Shown: positions 40,919-48,525, counted from the stretch's first letter. The stretch: 64,000 bases of DNA from Sphingomonadaceae bacterium (GCA_019239915.1 JAFAZF010000038.1:1-64000); one strand, 5' to 3'. Program-made: numbers and translations. The notes: a model not told the origin generated them from the sequence alone.

Positions 40919-41094
40919 GTCGTCCTCCTCGATCCTTCGCCCTCGCCAATCCGTGCGACAGCGCCCCGGTTCCGCCGCGCGTCCGCGGCCCTCGCCGCCG
41001 TTTCCGCCATGCCCAACATAGGTTTACGCAACCGCGCTCCTGCTCGTCCGTTGATCGCGCACGCCCACGGACACGCCAGCACGGAGCCTCGCCC

Positions 41095-41472
41095 ATGAAC
41101 GCCAAGTCGGCCGCGCTCGGCCTCGGCATCTTCTCGATCGCGCTCGGCCTTACCGAGATCATCGGCGCGCGGCGCATCGCCCAGGCGCTCGATGCCGAGG
41201 GGCATGAAGGCGTGCTCAAGGGCTTCGGCGCGCGCGAGATCGTCGCCGGTCTGGGGCTGCTGCAGGCGCCGGCGCACTCGTCGCGGATGTGGAACCGGGT
41301 GGGCGGCGACGGGCTCGATCTCGCCGCGCTCGGCGTGCTCGCCGTGAAGTCGCCGCGCAACGGCGCGCTGTGGGGCGCGATCGCGTTCGTCGTCGCCGCG
41401 ACGATCGCCGACGTCGCCGTCGCCCGCGCGCTCGATGCCGAGACCGGCGAGGCGCTGCCGCTCGTCGCCTGA
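41095..41472 (+). CDS. Small hypothetical membrane protein
   Basis: 125 aa with three hydrophobic segments (about 7-22, 78-90, 97-112). LGLGIFSIALGLTEIIGARRIAQALD is like the N-terminus of membrane proteins often encoded with SRPBCC/cyclase genes in proteobacteria. Function unknown. The next gene, an OsmC-like protein, starts 129 bp later on the same strand. A purine-poor leader makes the ATG at 41095 likely but not certain. Confidence 0.75.
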   Translation: MNAKSAALGLGIFSIALGLTEIIGARRIAQALDAEGHEGVLKGFGAREIVAGLGLLQAPAHSSRMWNRVGGDGLDLAALGVLAVKSPRNGALWGAIAFVVAATIADVAVARALDAETGEALPLVA

Positions 41473-41601
41473 GGCCGCCGGCCGCCGCTGCCGCCGCGCC
41501 GCGACCATGCCCGTCGCGCTGCCGTCACGAAACCATGCGCGCGCTCGTGCTTTGGGAGCGGCGGGCCGTCGCGCCCGCCACCCGGCCCAGGAGACGAGAC
41601 C

Positions 41602-42030
41602 ATGACGACGCGCACCGCCACCGCCCGCTATGACGGCCTCGGGAAGGAAGGGAAGGGGCACCTCACCACGCAATCGGGCGTGCTCAGCGATCAGTATTAC
41701 GGCTTCAACACGCGCTTCGGCGACGAGCCCGGCACCAACCCCGAGGAGTTGATCGCCGCCGCGCACGCCGGCTGCTTCACCATGGCGCTCTCCTTCGCGC
41801 TCGCCCGCGCCGGCTTCGAGGCGGGCAGCCTCGAGACCAGGGCAAAGGTGCAGCTCGATCAGGTCGAGGGTGGCTTCAAGATCAGCCGATCGGACCTCGA
41901 GCTGACCGCGACCGTGCCGGGGATCGACGAAGCGAAGTTTGCCGAGATCGCTGCCGACGCCAAGGCCAACTGCCCGATAAGCAAGGTGCTGAGCTGCGAG
42001 ATCACGCTGAAGGCGACGCTGGCAGGCTGA
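41602..42030 (+). CDS. OsmC/Ohr family peroxiredoxin-like protein
   Basis: 142 aa. [28 protein letters not shown] around residue 50 carries the first reactive Cys, and [19 protein letters not shown] near the end the second, which together with an Arg and Glu reduce organic hydroperoxides. [15 protein letters not shown] is a family signature. OsmC-type proteins help against peroxide and osmotic stress in the cytoplasm. Preceding gene is a small membrane protein on the same strand. Confidence 0.9.
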   Translation: MTTRTATARYDGLGKEGKGHLTTQSGVLSDQYYGFNTRFGDEPGTNPEELIAAAHAGCFTMALSFALARAGFEAGSLETRAKVQLDQVEGGFKISRSDLELTATVPGIDEAKFAEIAADAKANCPISKVLSCEITLKATLAG

Positions 42031-42057
42031 GCGGCGCGCGGCGCGGGGTGCGCCGAC

Positions 42058-42112
42058 GGAAGGTCACAGGGAAAGGTCACGCGAAAGGTCACGGGGTTCC
42101 GTGATCTTCGGG
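42058..42112. repeat. GGTCAC tandem motif beside a pseudogene
   Basis: Three AAGGTCAC copies at uneven spacing and then ACGGGGTTCCGTGATCTTCGG. The series repeats the tail found after the paralogous gene at 25738-25790, with a few changes. It supports common ancestry of both loci including their 3' flank. Confidence 0.75.
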
Positions 42113-42310
42113 GGCTTCGGAGCATCGCGCTACGCGACTCGCGCGGTCGGTCGCCGGCGGCATCCCATACGAGCCTGAACCCCTGCGCGTCGAAATGGTG
42201 GCGCAGGCGATAGGCGGACTGGCTCGTCATCCCACCGCCTTGCAGGCTTCGCTGACGCAGCCCGATTCGGCGAGCGCGGCGATAAAGGCGTGCTGACGCT
42301 TGGGCGTCGA
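42110..42310 (-). pseudogene. Broken paralogue of the HTH-like protein at 25774
   Basis: On the minus strand, starting near 42308, TPKRQHAFIAALAESGCVSEA matches the N-terminal HTH part of the intact gene (TPARQHEFIETLADTGSVTRA). One base is missing after KAVG, near 42230; in the next frame MTSQSAYRLRHHFDAQGF...VWDAA matches MTRESAYRLRRRPDAKGF..AWNAA. After that the sequence is rearranged and ends in the GGTCAC tail. The start is lost. A 25-bp inverted repeat at 42316-42340 abuts the lost end. Confidence 0.75.
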
Positions 42311-42315
42311 GGGTT

Positions 42316-42340
42316 CCCACGAAAGTAGTACTTTCGTGGG
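42316..42340. repeat. 25-bp near-perfect inverted repeat
   Basis: CCCACGAAAGT, three-base centre AGT, then ACTTTCGTGGG: 11-base arms, less GC-rich than the surrounding repeats. It sits directly at the upstream break of the paralogue pseudogene, so may be a remnant of a mobile element or a hairpin that promoted deletion. Confidence 0.7.
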
Positions 42341-42470
42341 GCGCTCCTGCCATCATGCCGATCGCATACCGGAACGGTGTCGAAGGAGAGGGTTGGGGTG
42401 GGGCTATCCGGCTCGTCCATGCGGGCGGCCTATAACCGATATGGCACGCTGTAGGAAAATGCTTTGGGCG

Positions 42471-42737
42471 TTACTCCGCAGCCATTCCGATGAGCCGCCC
42501 CTGCGCGCTCAACCTGCGCTGTAGGTTTGGCGCGGAGAGCTCCAGGCCGTTCGGCCAAGCCAGCGCGCCGGCCTCGATGAACGCGCGCGCGAAGTAGGCG
42601 GGATCAGCGAGCGGCTCGGTCAGCACCGTATCGCGCGCGATCAGATCGGCCGCCGACCAATGCCCGCGCGTGCCGTCGCTGAACGTCAGCGCAAGCGCCG
42701 CGTCGCCAGCGGGCGCGATATGGACGAGCTTAATCAT
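42471..42737 (-). CDS. DUF2442 family protein
   Basis: 88 aa from ATG 42737. MIKLVHIAPAGDAALALTFSDGTRGHWSAADLI with LADPAYFARAFIEAGALAWPNGLELS matches DUF2442, small proteins often encoded beside DUF4160 or toxin-like genes. The start overlaps the stop of a short upstream frame by eight bases. Function unknown; some are thought to be part of toxin-antitoxin-like pairs. An in-frame Met four codons earlier is possible. Confidence 0.85.
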   Translation of the reverse strand: MIKLVHIAPAGDAALALTFSDGTRGHWSAADLIARDTVLTEPLADPAYFARAFIEAGALAWPNGLELSAPNLQRRLSAQGRLIGMAAE

Positions 42738-42894
42738 CGAGATCGGCACCGGGGATCATCTCCATCGGCAACAACGCTTCGCCGCGCGCCCAGTTTGCCA
42801 TGAGTTCGTCGCGATGATCCAGCGGCATTGCCGCACCAGTATTCCGACCCTCCAGCGCGTTTCGAACAGTCGCTGCTTCTCTCCCGACTCTCAA
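42730..42894 (-). pseudogene. Short frame upstream of DUF2442, probably the C-terminal end of a partner gene
   Basis: From a TTG at 42894 (or an ATG at 42828), frame VGREAATVRNALEGRNTG then PLDHRDELMANWARGEALLPME, overlapping DUF2442 by eight bases. A stop is in frame just before the TTG. The residues look like real coding sequence in composition, so this may be the remains of a longer gene cut upstream, or a true gene of about 54 residues. I do not recognise a family. A partial gene is favoured. Confidence 0.45.
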
Positions 42895-43137
42895 TCAGCA
42901 GAGGCGGCAGCCAAGCCACCCGCTATAGTGGAGATCGTTCCCGCAACTCCCCAGTCTCTCGTCGTAAAAAGCACTGACAAATCCGAGACCACAGTCATCA
43001 ACCCGGCGGCTTTGGCTGAGGATATCGTGTTAGATCGGATCTTCGTAGCAGCATCATGCCTAAGATGTGGATCTCTTTCTCACCGGGGGGTGAGCCGGGT
43101 CTCAGGCTGATAGATGCCCATTGACATATTAGCTACT
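42895..43137. other. Gap upstream of the nrdB fragment
   Basis: About 240 bp of lower GC than its flanks with no gene I can support. It contains CTCACCGGGGGGTGAG (43079-43094), a six-base-arm hairpin. It could be the left flank of the inserted DNA that carries the second nrdB end. Confidence 0.4.
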
Positions 43138-43273
43138 CTACTCCGCCGCGACGCCCGCCCGCGAGAACATGTCCCCTTCGCCGGCATGCTCGTTCGCGGC
43201 GCTGGCGAGGTTGGCGCTGCGGCGGTTGTCGAAGGCGTCCCAGACCTCGTTCCAGTTGCCGCGGCTCGCGGCC
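43138..43273 (-). pseudogene. Second copy of the nrdB 3' end
   Basis: On the minus strand this encodes AASRGNWNEVWDAFDNRRSA, then NLASAANEHAGEGDMF, ending SRAGVAAE and a TAG stop, matching the last 45 codons of the full nrdB gene. By hand alignment about 14 of roughly 136 bases differ, some changing residues (NLAS for KLAS, NEHAGE for NEDAGE). It therefore looks like the end of a different nrdB allele, not a recent perfect duplication. It ends 16 bp before the brnA stop. Confidence 0.85.
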
Positions 43274-43289
43274 GACGCCGTTCACACCA

Positions 43290-43517
43290 TCACGCCGCGC
43301 GCTTGCGGCCCTTGAGCGGGATCACGAGGCGGGCATTCTCGAACCACTCGTCGGTCAGTTCGGGCGCGGCATCGGGATTGCTCGCGATCTGCGCGGCGAT
43401 GTCCTCGTTGGTCATCGCATCGAGCATGGCGAGGTTTTCCGGCGTCGCCCATTCCCGGGCGGCGCGGCGCGCCTCCTCAAGCGATACTCGCCTGATATTT
43501 TCGGACTTCCCGGTCAT
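43290..43517 (-). CDS. brnA: BrnA-type antitoxin
   Basis: 75 aa from ATG 43517 (MTGKSENIRRVSLEEARRAAR). The rest, REWATPENLAMLDAMTNEDIA and NPDAAPELTDEWFENARLVIP with a basic tail GRKRAA, fits antitoxins paired with BrnT toxins. It overlaps the toxin gene by 41 bases, which is usual for brnTA. BrnA binds DNA through a ribbon-helix-helix domain, here not clear by eye, so the name is by pairing and general pattern. It lies between the two nrdB ends. Confidence 0.75.
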   Translation of the reverse strand: MTGKSENIRRVSLEEARRAAREWATPENLAMLDAMTNEDIAAQIASNPDAAPELTDEWFENARLVIPLKGRKRAA

Positions 43518-43755
43518 TAGCCTTCCTGAAGCTGATGATGCGCCGCTGAGCGTCCCGCCATGTATATACCACGACGCAGAGCCGGTCACCCAAGGGCGCG
43601 ATCGGGCCGGTCGCGACGATCCGAGTTTCGCCATAGTCCTCGCGGCGATCCTCCTCCTCTATGAACGGCCCCTCGAACACGAGGGGCGCCAATTCGAGCG
43701 GGAGGCCGTGCTTGCTCTGGTTCTGTTCGTCCTTCATCGGATCGAACTCGACCAT
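43477..43755 (-). CDS. brnT: BrnT family toxin
   Basis: 92 aa. VEFDPMKDEQNQSKHGLPLE at the start, LAPLVFEGPFIEEEDRREDYGETR in the middle, and RLCVVVYTWRDAQRRIISFRKANDREVRKY at the end. These are the three conserved parts of BrnT, an RNase of the RelE-like fold, with the R-I-I-S-x-R-x-A and R-x-x-x-x-Y motifs present. BrnT slows growth by cutting mRNA until bound by BrnA. It begins three bases after the nrdB stop, so it may be transcribed from nrdB. Confidence 0.9.
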   Translation of the reverse strand: MVEFDPMKDEQNQSKHGLPLELAPLVFEGPFIEEEDRREDYGETRIVATGPIAPLGDRLCVVVYTWRDAQRRIISFRKANDREVRKYQASIA

Positions 43756-43758
43756 CGC

Positions 43759-44811
43759 CTATTCGGCCGCCACCCCGGCCCGCGAGAACATATCGCCTTC
43801 CCCGGCATCCTCGTTCGCGGCGCTCGCGAGCTTGGCGCTGCGGCGGTTGTCGAACGCGTCCCAGACCTCGTTCCAGTTGCCGCGCGTCGCGGCCTTCGAA
43901 TACTCCGTCGCGCGGGTCTCGAAGAAGTTGGCGTGCTCGACGCCGTTGAGCAGCGGCGCCAGCCAGGGCAGCGGGTGCTCGCGGATGCGGTAGATCGGCT
44001 TGAGGCCGAGCTGGCCGAGCCGCCAATCGGCGATGTAGCGGATATAGTTCTTGATGTCGTCGGCGCTCATGCCTTCGACCGGGCCCTGCTCGAAGGCGAG
44101 ATCGACGAACGCATCCTCGAGATCGACGACATGGTAGCAGGTCTCGCGGATGTCGCGCTTCACCGCGGCGTTCAGGCAGTCGCGCTCGTGCACGAAGGCG
44201 TGGAACAGCCGGGTGATGCCCTCGCAGTGCAGGCTCTCGTCGCGCACCGACCAGCTCACGATCTGGCCCATGCCCTTCATCTTGTTGAAGCGCGGGAAGT
44301 TCATCAGCATCGCGAAGCTGGCGAACAGCTGCAGCCCCTCGGTGAAGCCGCCGAACATCGCGAGCGTGCGCGCGATATCCTCGTCGGTGTCGACGCCGAA
44401 GGTCGCGAGATAGTCGTGCTTGTCCTTCATCTCCTTATATTGGAGGAACATGCTGTATTCGCTCTCGGGCATGCCGATCGTATCGAGAAGGTGCGAGTAG
44501 GCGGCGATGTGCACTGTCTCCATGTTGCTGAACGCGGTCAGCATCATCTTCACTTCGGTGGGCTTGAACACGCGGCCATATTTGTCGTGGTAGCAATCCT
44601 GCACCTCGACATCGGCCTGCGTGAAGAAGCGGAAGATCTGGGTGAGCAGGTTACGCTCATGATCCGAGAGCTTCTGCGCCCAATCGCGGCAATCCTCGCC
44701 GAGCGGCACTTCCTCGGGCATCCAATGGATCTGCTGCTGGCGCTTCCAATAGTCGAACGCCCACGGGTATTCGAACGGCTTGTAGGTCTTGGAAGCCTGG
44801 AGAAGCGGCAT
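43759..44811 (-). CDS. nrdB: Ribonucleoside-diphosphate reductase subunit beta (class I)
   Basis: 350 aa from ATG 44811, which has AGGAAGGA upstream; the frame continues further back only as antisense-type sequence. PFEYPWAFDYWKRQQQIHWMPEEVP starts the fold. Iron ligands are in FFTQADVEVQDCYHDKYGRVF, SNMETVHIAAYSHLLD, and SVRDESLHCEGITRLFHAF. The Tyr radical site is near IAAYSHLLDT. It pairs with NrdA, 1.5 kb upstream in the same direction, to make deoxyribonucleotides. The C-terminus, GEGDMFSRAGVAAE, binds NrdA. The duplicate of this 3' end lies beyond brnTA. Confidence 0.96.
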   Translation of the reverse strand: MPLLQASKTYKPFEYPWAFDYWKRQQQIHWMPEEVPLGEDCRDWAQKLSDHERNLLTQIFRFFTQADVEVQDCYHDKYGRVFKPTEVKMMLTAFSNMETVHIAAYSHLLDTIGMPESEYSMFLQYKEMKDKHDYLATFGVDTDEDIARTLAMFGGFTEGLQLFASFAMLMNFPRFNKMKGMGQIVSWSVRDESLHCEGITRLFHAFVHERDCLNAAVKRDIRETCYHVVDLEDAFVDLAFEQGPVEGMSADDIKNYIRYIADWRLGQLGLKPIYRIREHPLPWLAPLLNGVEHANFFETRATEYSKAATRGNWNEVWDAFDNRRSAKLASAANEDAGEGDMFSRAGVAAE

Positions 44812-44825
44812 GGTACGCGTCCTTC

Positions 44826-45041
44826 CTAGGAAAGGCTGAAATGATAGGTGGTAGCGAAGACGATGCCGGCGATGCCGAGCGCGGCGATCATCGTGCCGGC
44901 GATGCGCAGCCCGGTCGCGCCCGGCGCGTCGTCGCCCGCGCGCAGGATCGCGCGGTGGGCGCGCAGGCCGAGCGTCGCGCCCGCGATCGCGATGAGCGCG
45001 GCGCCGGCATCGAAGCCGAGGAGCGGGCCGAGGCGGCTCAT
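44826..45041 (-). CDS. Small membrane protein beside nrdB
   Basis: 71 aa with two hydrophobic segments (about 12-26 and 48-66): LLGFDAGAALIAIAGATLGL and GTMIAALGIAGIVFATTYHF. It ends 14 bases before nrdB on the same strand and may be co-transcribed. Function unknown. The start is at ATG 45041; no other candidate is better. Confidence 0.7.
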   Translation of the reverse strand: MSRLGPLLGFDAGAALIAIAGATLGLRAHRAILRAGDDAPGATGLRIAGTMIAALGIAGIVFATTYHFSLS

Positions 45042-45475
45042 GCCGCGATCTGTTCCGCGGCGAAGGCGGGGAGCCAGTCGCGCGATCTCGCAAACTCCCG
45101 CAGCGCGACGCGCGCGTATCCCTGGACCCCGGCTTTCGCCCGGGAACGGTGGCAGCGGGAGACCAGACCCTCGTTCGGCATCCCTCCGGCGCCCGCCTCT
45201 CTCGCCCTCGTGTCTTCCGGTTTCATCCCAGCGAAAGCCGGGGTCTCGCGCGGCTGGCGCGGCGCTTCGATCTCCCGAGACCCTAGCGTTTGCTGGAGTG
45301 AGGGGACGAGGCGCGGGGGCGACGCAGAGGGGCGCTCGGGCGACGCGAAGGGGTGCGGGGGCAACGCCGAGAGGCGCCGGGGCGAGGTCGCGCGGCGGCG
45401 GGCGACGATGGTGCGTGCGGCCAATCGCCGGTTCGTGCGTTCGGCCCGCGCATCCCCAGCGACAGGAGCATCATC
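45042..45475. other. Gap with palindromic repeats and an imperfect tandem repeat
   Basis: 434 bp. CTGGACCCCGGCTTTCGCCCGGG (45120-45142) and TCATCCCAGCGAAAGCCGGGG (45224-45244) are related repeat units, the second degenerate. From about 45311 to 45395 a G-rich unit, roughly GCGGGGGCGACGC then GAGGGGCGCT, is repeated three times with changes. No gene is seen. Confidence 0.55.
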
Positions 45476-45736
45476 ATGGTCGAAGCGAGCGAGATCCGCG
45501 AGCATATGGAAGTGATCGGCGCCGACGGCGCGCATGTCGGCACCGTCGATCATGTCGACGGCGACCGCATCAAGCTCACCAAGAAGGATTCGGGCGCGCA
45601 GGTCGAGGGCGCCGAGGGCGCGCATTCCGGACATCACCATTATGTCTCGCTCGGCCTCGTCGCCGACGTCGAGGGCGACAGGGTGCGGCTCTCGGCGACC
45701 GGCGCCAACGCGGTGCTGCTCGAGGAAGAGGCCTGA
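45476..45736 (+). CDS. DUF2171 domain protein (PRC-barrel-like)
   Basis: 86 aa from ATG 45476, after ACAGGAGCATC. VEASEIREHMEVIGADGAHVGTVDHVDGDRIKLTK and HHYVSLGLVADVEGDRVRLS is the typical short beta-rich DUF2171 domain; relatives show a PRC-barrel-like fold. Function unknown, perhaps stress-linked. Its 3' end meets the cupin gene, with a hairpin at 45747-45767 in between. It is the only plus-strand gene between nrdB and nrdA. Confidence 0.87.
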   Translation: MVEASEIREHMEVIGADGAHVGTVDHVDGDRIKLTKKDSGAQVEGAEGAHSGHHHYVSLGLVADVEGDRVRLSATGANAVLLEEEA

Positions 45737-45746
45737 TCCGATCGCC

Positions 45747-45767
45747 GCCGGCACGCCGAGTGCCGGC
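45747..45767. terminator. Hairpin between converging genes
   Basis: GCCGGCAC, loop GCCGA, GTGCCGGC: a perfect 8-bp stem. No T-run follows on either side, so a bidirectional terminator is only possible, supported by its location between two converging genes. Confidence 0.5.
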
Positions 45768-45803
45768 ATGAAGTCCGGGGCGCCGCTCATATCGTGGCGC
45801 CCC

Positions 45804-46289
45804 TCATATCGTGGCACCTTGGCCAACGGGCTGCGACGGCAGGTTGATCACCGCGAGCAGCGCGCTCTCCGGCCCCGGCGCGCGCCAGCCGTGGAGCACG
45901 CCGCGATCGACGACGCAGTCGCCGGTGCCGAGCGTCAGCATGCCCTCCTCGAGCGTCAGCTCGACCGGGCCGCGCAGCACGACGATATAGTCGAGCGTGT
46001 CGGTGGCGTGCATGCCGGGGCCGACCAGCCCTTCCTCCGGCCGCAGCTCGAACAGCAGGAAGTTGCTGCCGGTGCCCTTCATCATCTCCATCGCGAAGCC
46101 GCCGGCGGCCATGTCGGCTCCGCCGGTGTCGCGGCCCGGCACCTCGGTGGTGCGCCAGATCAGGCCGACCGCCGAGCCGCCGTCGCCTGCCGGCGTCACC
46201 GCATCGTCGAAAAGCGCGCAGGAGCGGCCGTCCGCGTTCAGCCCAGTGACGACGCGGCGCAGTGGCGGGCTTATTGGCAGGCCAGGCAT
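45804..46289 (-). CDS. Cupin domain protein
   Basis: 161 aa from ATG 46289, overlapping the nrdA stop by 19 bases, so transcription with nrdA is likely. PPLRRVVTGLNADGRSCALF is followed by LIWRTTEVP, then the cupin core: GMHATDTLDYIVVLRGPVELTLEEG and LGTGDCVVDRGVLHGWRAPG. His residues in GMHATDTLDY and LHGW are the expected metal ligands. Such proteins are usually small dioxygenase-like or sugar-binding cupins; the substrate is unknown. The overlap is odd, as cupins are not usual nrdA neighbours. Confidence 0.85.
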   Translation of the reverse strand: MPGLPISPPLRRVVTGLNADGRSCALFDDAVTPAGDGGSAVGLIWRTTEVPGRDTGGADMAAGGFAMEMMKGTGSNFLLFELRPEEGLVGPGMHATDTLDYIVVLRGPVELTLEEGMLTLGTGDCVVDRGVLHGWRAPGPESALLAVINLPSQPVGQGATI

Positions 46290-48187
46290 TCGTCGTAATC
46301 CGTCGAGCCGCCGAGCTCGAACTTGGGCGCCTCGATCGTGTTGTCGGCTTCGACTCCGCCGGCAAAGCCCGCGCGCTGAATCGACTTGGAGCGGAGATAG
46401 TAGAGCGACTTGATGCCGAGCTCCCAGGCGCGGAAGTGTAGCATCAGCAGGTCCCACTTCTCGACGTCGGCGGGGATGAACAGGTTGAGCGACTGTGCCT
46501 GGTCGATATAGGGCGAGCGGTCACCAGCCAATTCGAGCACCCAGCGCTGGTCGATCTCGAACGAGGTCTTGTAGCAGTCCTTCTCCTGGGCGTTCAGGAA
46601 GTCGAGATGCTGCACCGATCCGCCCTTCTCGAGGATCGAGTTCCAGACATTGTCGCTGTTCTTGGCCTTCGCCTCGAGCAGCTTCTCGAGATAGGGATTC
46701 TTGACCGAAAACGAGCCCGATAGCGTCTTGTGCGTATAGATGTTGGCCGGGATCGGCTCGATGCAGGCGCTCGTGCCGCCGCAGATGATCGAGATCGACG
46801 CGGTCGGCGCGATCGCCATCTTGCAGGAAAAGCGCTCCATCACGCCGCGATCGGCGGCGTCGGGGCAGGGCCCGCGCTCGGTGGCGAGCAGCATCGAGGC
46901 CTCGTCGGCCTTGGCGCGAATATGCTTGAAGATCTTGAGGTTCCAGCTCTTCGCCATCGCGCCTTCGAACGGCAGCCCGCGCGCCTGCAGGAACGAGTGG
47001 AAACCCATCACGCCGAGGCCGACCGAGCGCTCGCGCTCCGCCGAATAGCGCGCGCGCTCCATGCCGGGCTCGGCGCGATCGATATAATCCTGCAGCACAT
47101 TGTCGAGGAAGCGCATCACGTCCTCGATGAAGCGCTTGTCGCCGTTCCACTCGTCCCAGGTCTCCAGGTTGAGCGAGGACAGGCAGCAGACCGCGGTGCG
47201 GTCCTGGCCGTACTGGTCCTTGCCGGTCGGCAGCGTGATCTCGGAGCAGAGATTGGACGTCGAGACCTTGAGGCCGACTTCGCGCTGGAAGGCGGGCATC
47301 GACGAGTTCACCTTGTCGATGAACACGATATAGGGCTCGCCGGTCGCCAGCCGCGTCTCGACCAGCTTCTGGAACAGCGTGCGCGCGTCGACCTGGCCGC
47401 GCTTCGAGCCGTCCTTGGGGCTGACCAGATCAAACGGCGCGCCTTCGCGCACCGCCTCCATGAATGCGTCGGTGATGAGAACGCCGTGGTGGAGGTTGAG
47501 CGCCTTGCGGTTGAAGTCGCCCGATGGCTTGCGGATCTCGAGGAACTCCTCGATCTCGGGGTGGCTGACGTCGAGATAGCAGGCCGCCGAGCCGCGCCGC
47601 AGCGAGCCTTGCGAGATGGCGAGCGTGAGCGAGTCCATCACGCGGACGAACGGGATGATGCCCGAAGTCTTGCCGTTGAGGCCGACCGGCTCGCCGATGC
47701 CGCGGACATTGCCCCAATAGGTGCCGATGCCGCCGCCGCGCGAGGCCAGCCAGACATTCTCGTTCCAGGTGTCGACGATGCCGTTGAGGCTGTCGGGCAC
47801 CGAATTGAGGAAGCAGGAGATCGGCAGGCCGCGCCCGGTGCCGCCGTTCGACAGCACCGGCGTCGCCGGCATGAACCACAGCTTCGAGATATAGTCGTAG
47901 AGCCGCTGCGCGTGCCCGGCATCGTCGGCATAGGCCGAGGCGACGCGGACGAAGAGATCCTGATAGCGCTCGCCGGGCAGCAGATAGCGGTCGTCCAGCG
48001 TCTCCTTGCCGAAGTCGGTGAGGAGCTTGTCGCGGCTATGATCGACCTCGACCGGGTAGAGCTGCGGCTTGATCGCCTTGCTGTCGGGCTCGGCCGATGC
48101 GGTCACGGCTGCCGCCAAGGCACCCGCCGCCGCTTCGAGGATGGTCGCATCGTTCATGCTGCTCTCGCTACCGCCTGAAAGGTCCAT
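46271..48187 (-). CDS. nrdA: Ribonucleoside-diphosphate reductase subunit alpha (class I)
   Basis: 638 aa from ATG 48187 (an in-frame ATG at 48157 is a good alternative). It lacks a separate N-terminal ATP-cone domain. LPISCFLNSVPDSLNGI carries a redox-active Cys, SNLCSEITLPTGKD the second, and the active-site region FNRKALNLHHGVLITDAFM. The C-terminal CLACQ has the Cys pair that reduces the active site. It makes deoxyribonucleotides together with NrdB at 43759. A pair of NrdR-like boxes lies upstream. The two genes are separated by a cupin, DUF2171 and a small membrane gene, which is unusual. Confidence 0.95.
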   Translation of the reverse strand: MDLSGGSESSMNDATILEAAAGALAAAVTASAEPDSKAIKPQLYPVEVDHSRDKLLTDFGKETLDDRYLLPGERYQDLFVRVASAYADDAGHAQRLYDYISKLWFMPATPVLSNGGTGRGLPISCFLNSVPDSLNGIVDTWNENVWLASRGGGIGTYWGNVRGIGEPVGLNGKTSGIIPFVRVMDSLTLAISQGSLRRGSAACYLDVSHPEIEEFLEIRKPSGDFNRKALNLHHGVLITDAFMEAVREGAPFDLVSPKDGSKRGQVDARTLFQKLVETRLATGEPYIVFIDKVNSSMPAFQREVGLKVSTSNLCSEITLPTGKDQYGQDRTAVCCLSSLNLETWDEWNGDKRFIEDVMRFLDNVLQDYIDRAEPGMERARYSAERERSVGLGVMGFHSFLQARGLPFEGAMAKSWNLKIFKHIRAKADEASMLLATERGPCPDAADRGVMERFSCKMAIAPTASISIICGGTSACIEPIPANIYTHKTLSGSFSVKNPYLEKLLEAKAKNSDNVWNSILEKGGSVQHLDFLNAQEKDCYKTSFEIDQRWVLELAGDRSPYIDQAQSLNLFIPADVEKWDLLMLHFRAWELGIKSLYYLRSKSIQRAGFAGGVEADNTIEAPKFELGGSTDYDECLACQ

Positions 48188-48340
48188 AACACCGGCCCCT
48201 TGTTCCCGTTGCGTTCGACTCGGGGCAGACCCCCGATACTATACCTGTCGGGGGCGGGAGGGGATGGCGCACAGGCACCTTTCCCCAGCTTTCACAGGGC
48301 TGCTCAACGCATCGCCCTATATGGTGTCTGCGCCTTCCCG

Positions 48341-48387
48341 CCACAATGTCTTGCGGCGTGCCCCCGAGCAGACACTAAGGATTGTGC
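48341..48387. promoter_or_regulatory. Probable NrdR box pair upstream of nrdA
   Basis: CCACAATGTCTTGCGG (48341-48356) and ACACTAAGGATTGTGC (48372-48387) both resemble the NrdR box (acaCwATATwTTGtgt). The second matches about 12 of 16 positions, the first less. Their spacing is 31 bp, three helical turns, as in known NrdR-controlled nrd operons. They are 150-200 bases upstream of nrdA. NrdR would repress when ATP/dATP levels are high. Confidence 0.6.
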
Positions 48388-48525
48388 CTGATCCGGATTT
48401 GGACACAAGATGCTAAAGCTGGGGATAACCATCTGCTCGTCGCATTTGAAATGCGGCGAAGCGAGCGGCGAAAGGGCTTGTCAGAGCGGCGATCGGCAGT
48501 TTCCCGCCGGTTCTGCGAAGCGGCG

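Noticed and set aside
43114-44829. Plus-strand 571-codon open frame opposite nrdB and brnTA
   Set aside because: It is antisense to nrdB and its residues are low in information (His/Val/Glu-rich); a long shadow frame is common at this GC content.
48314-48329. Third NrdR-like box
   Set aside because: Matches about ten of thirteen core positions, but its spacing to the others (27 bp) is not a whole number of helical turns as in known pairs.
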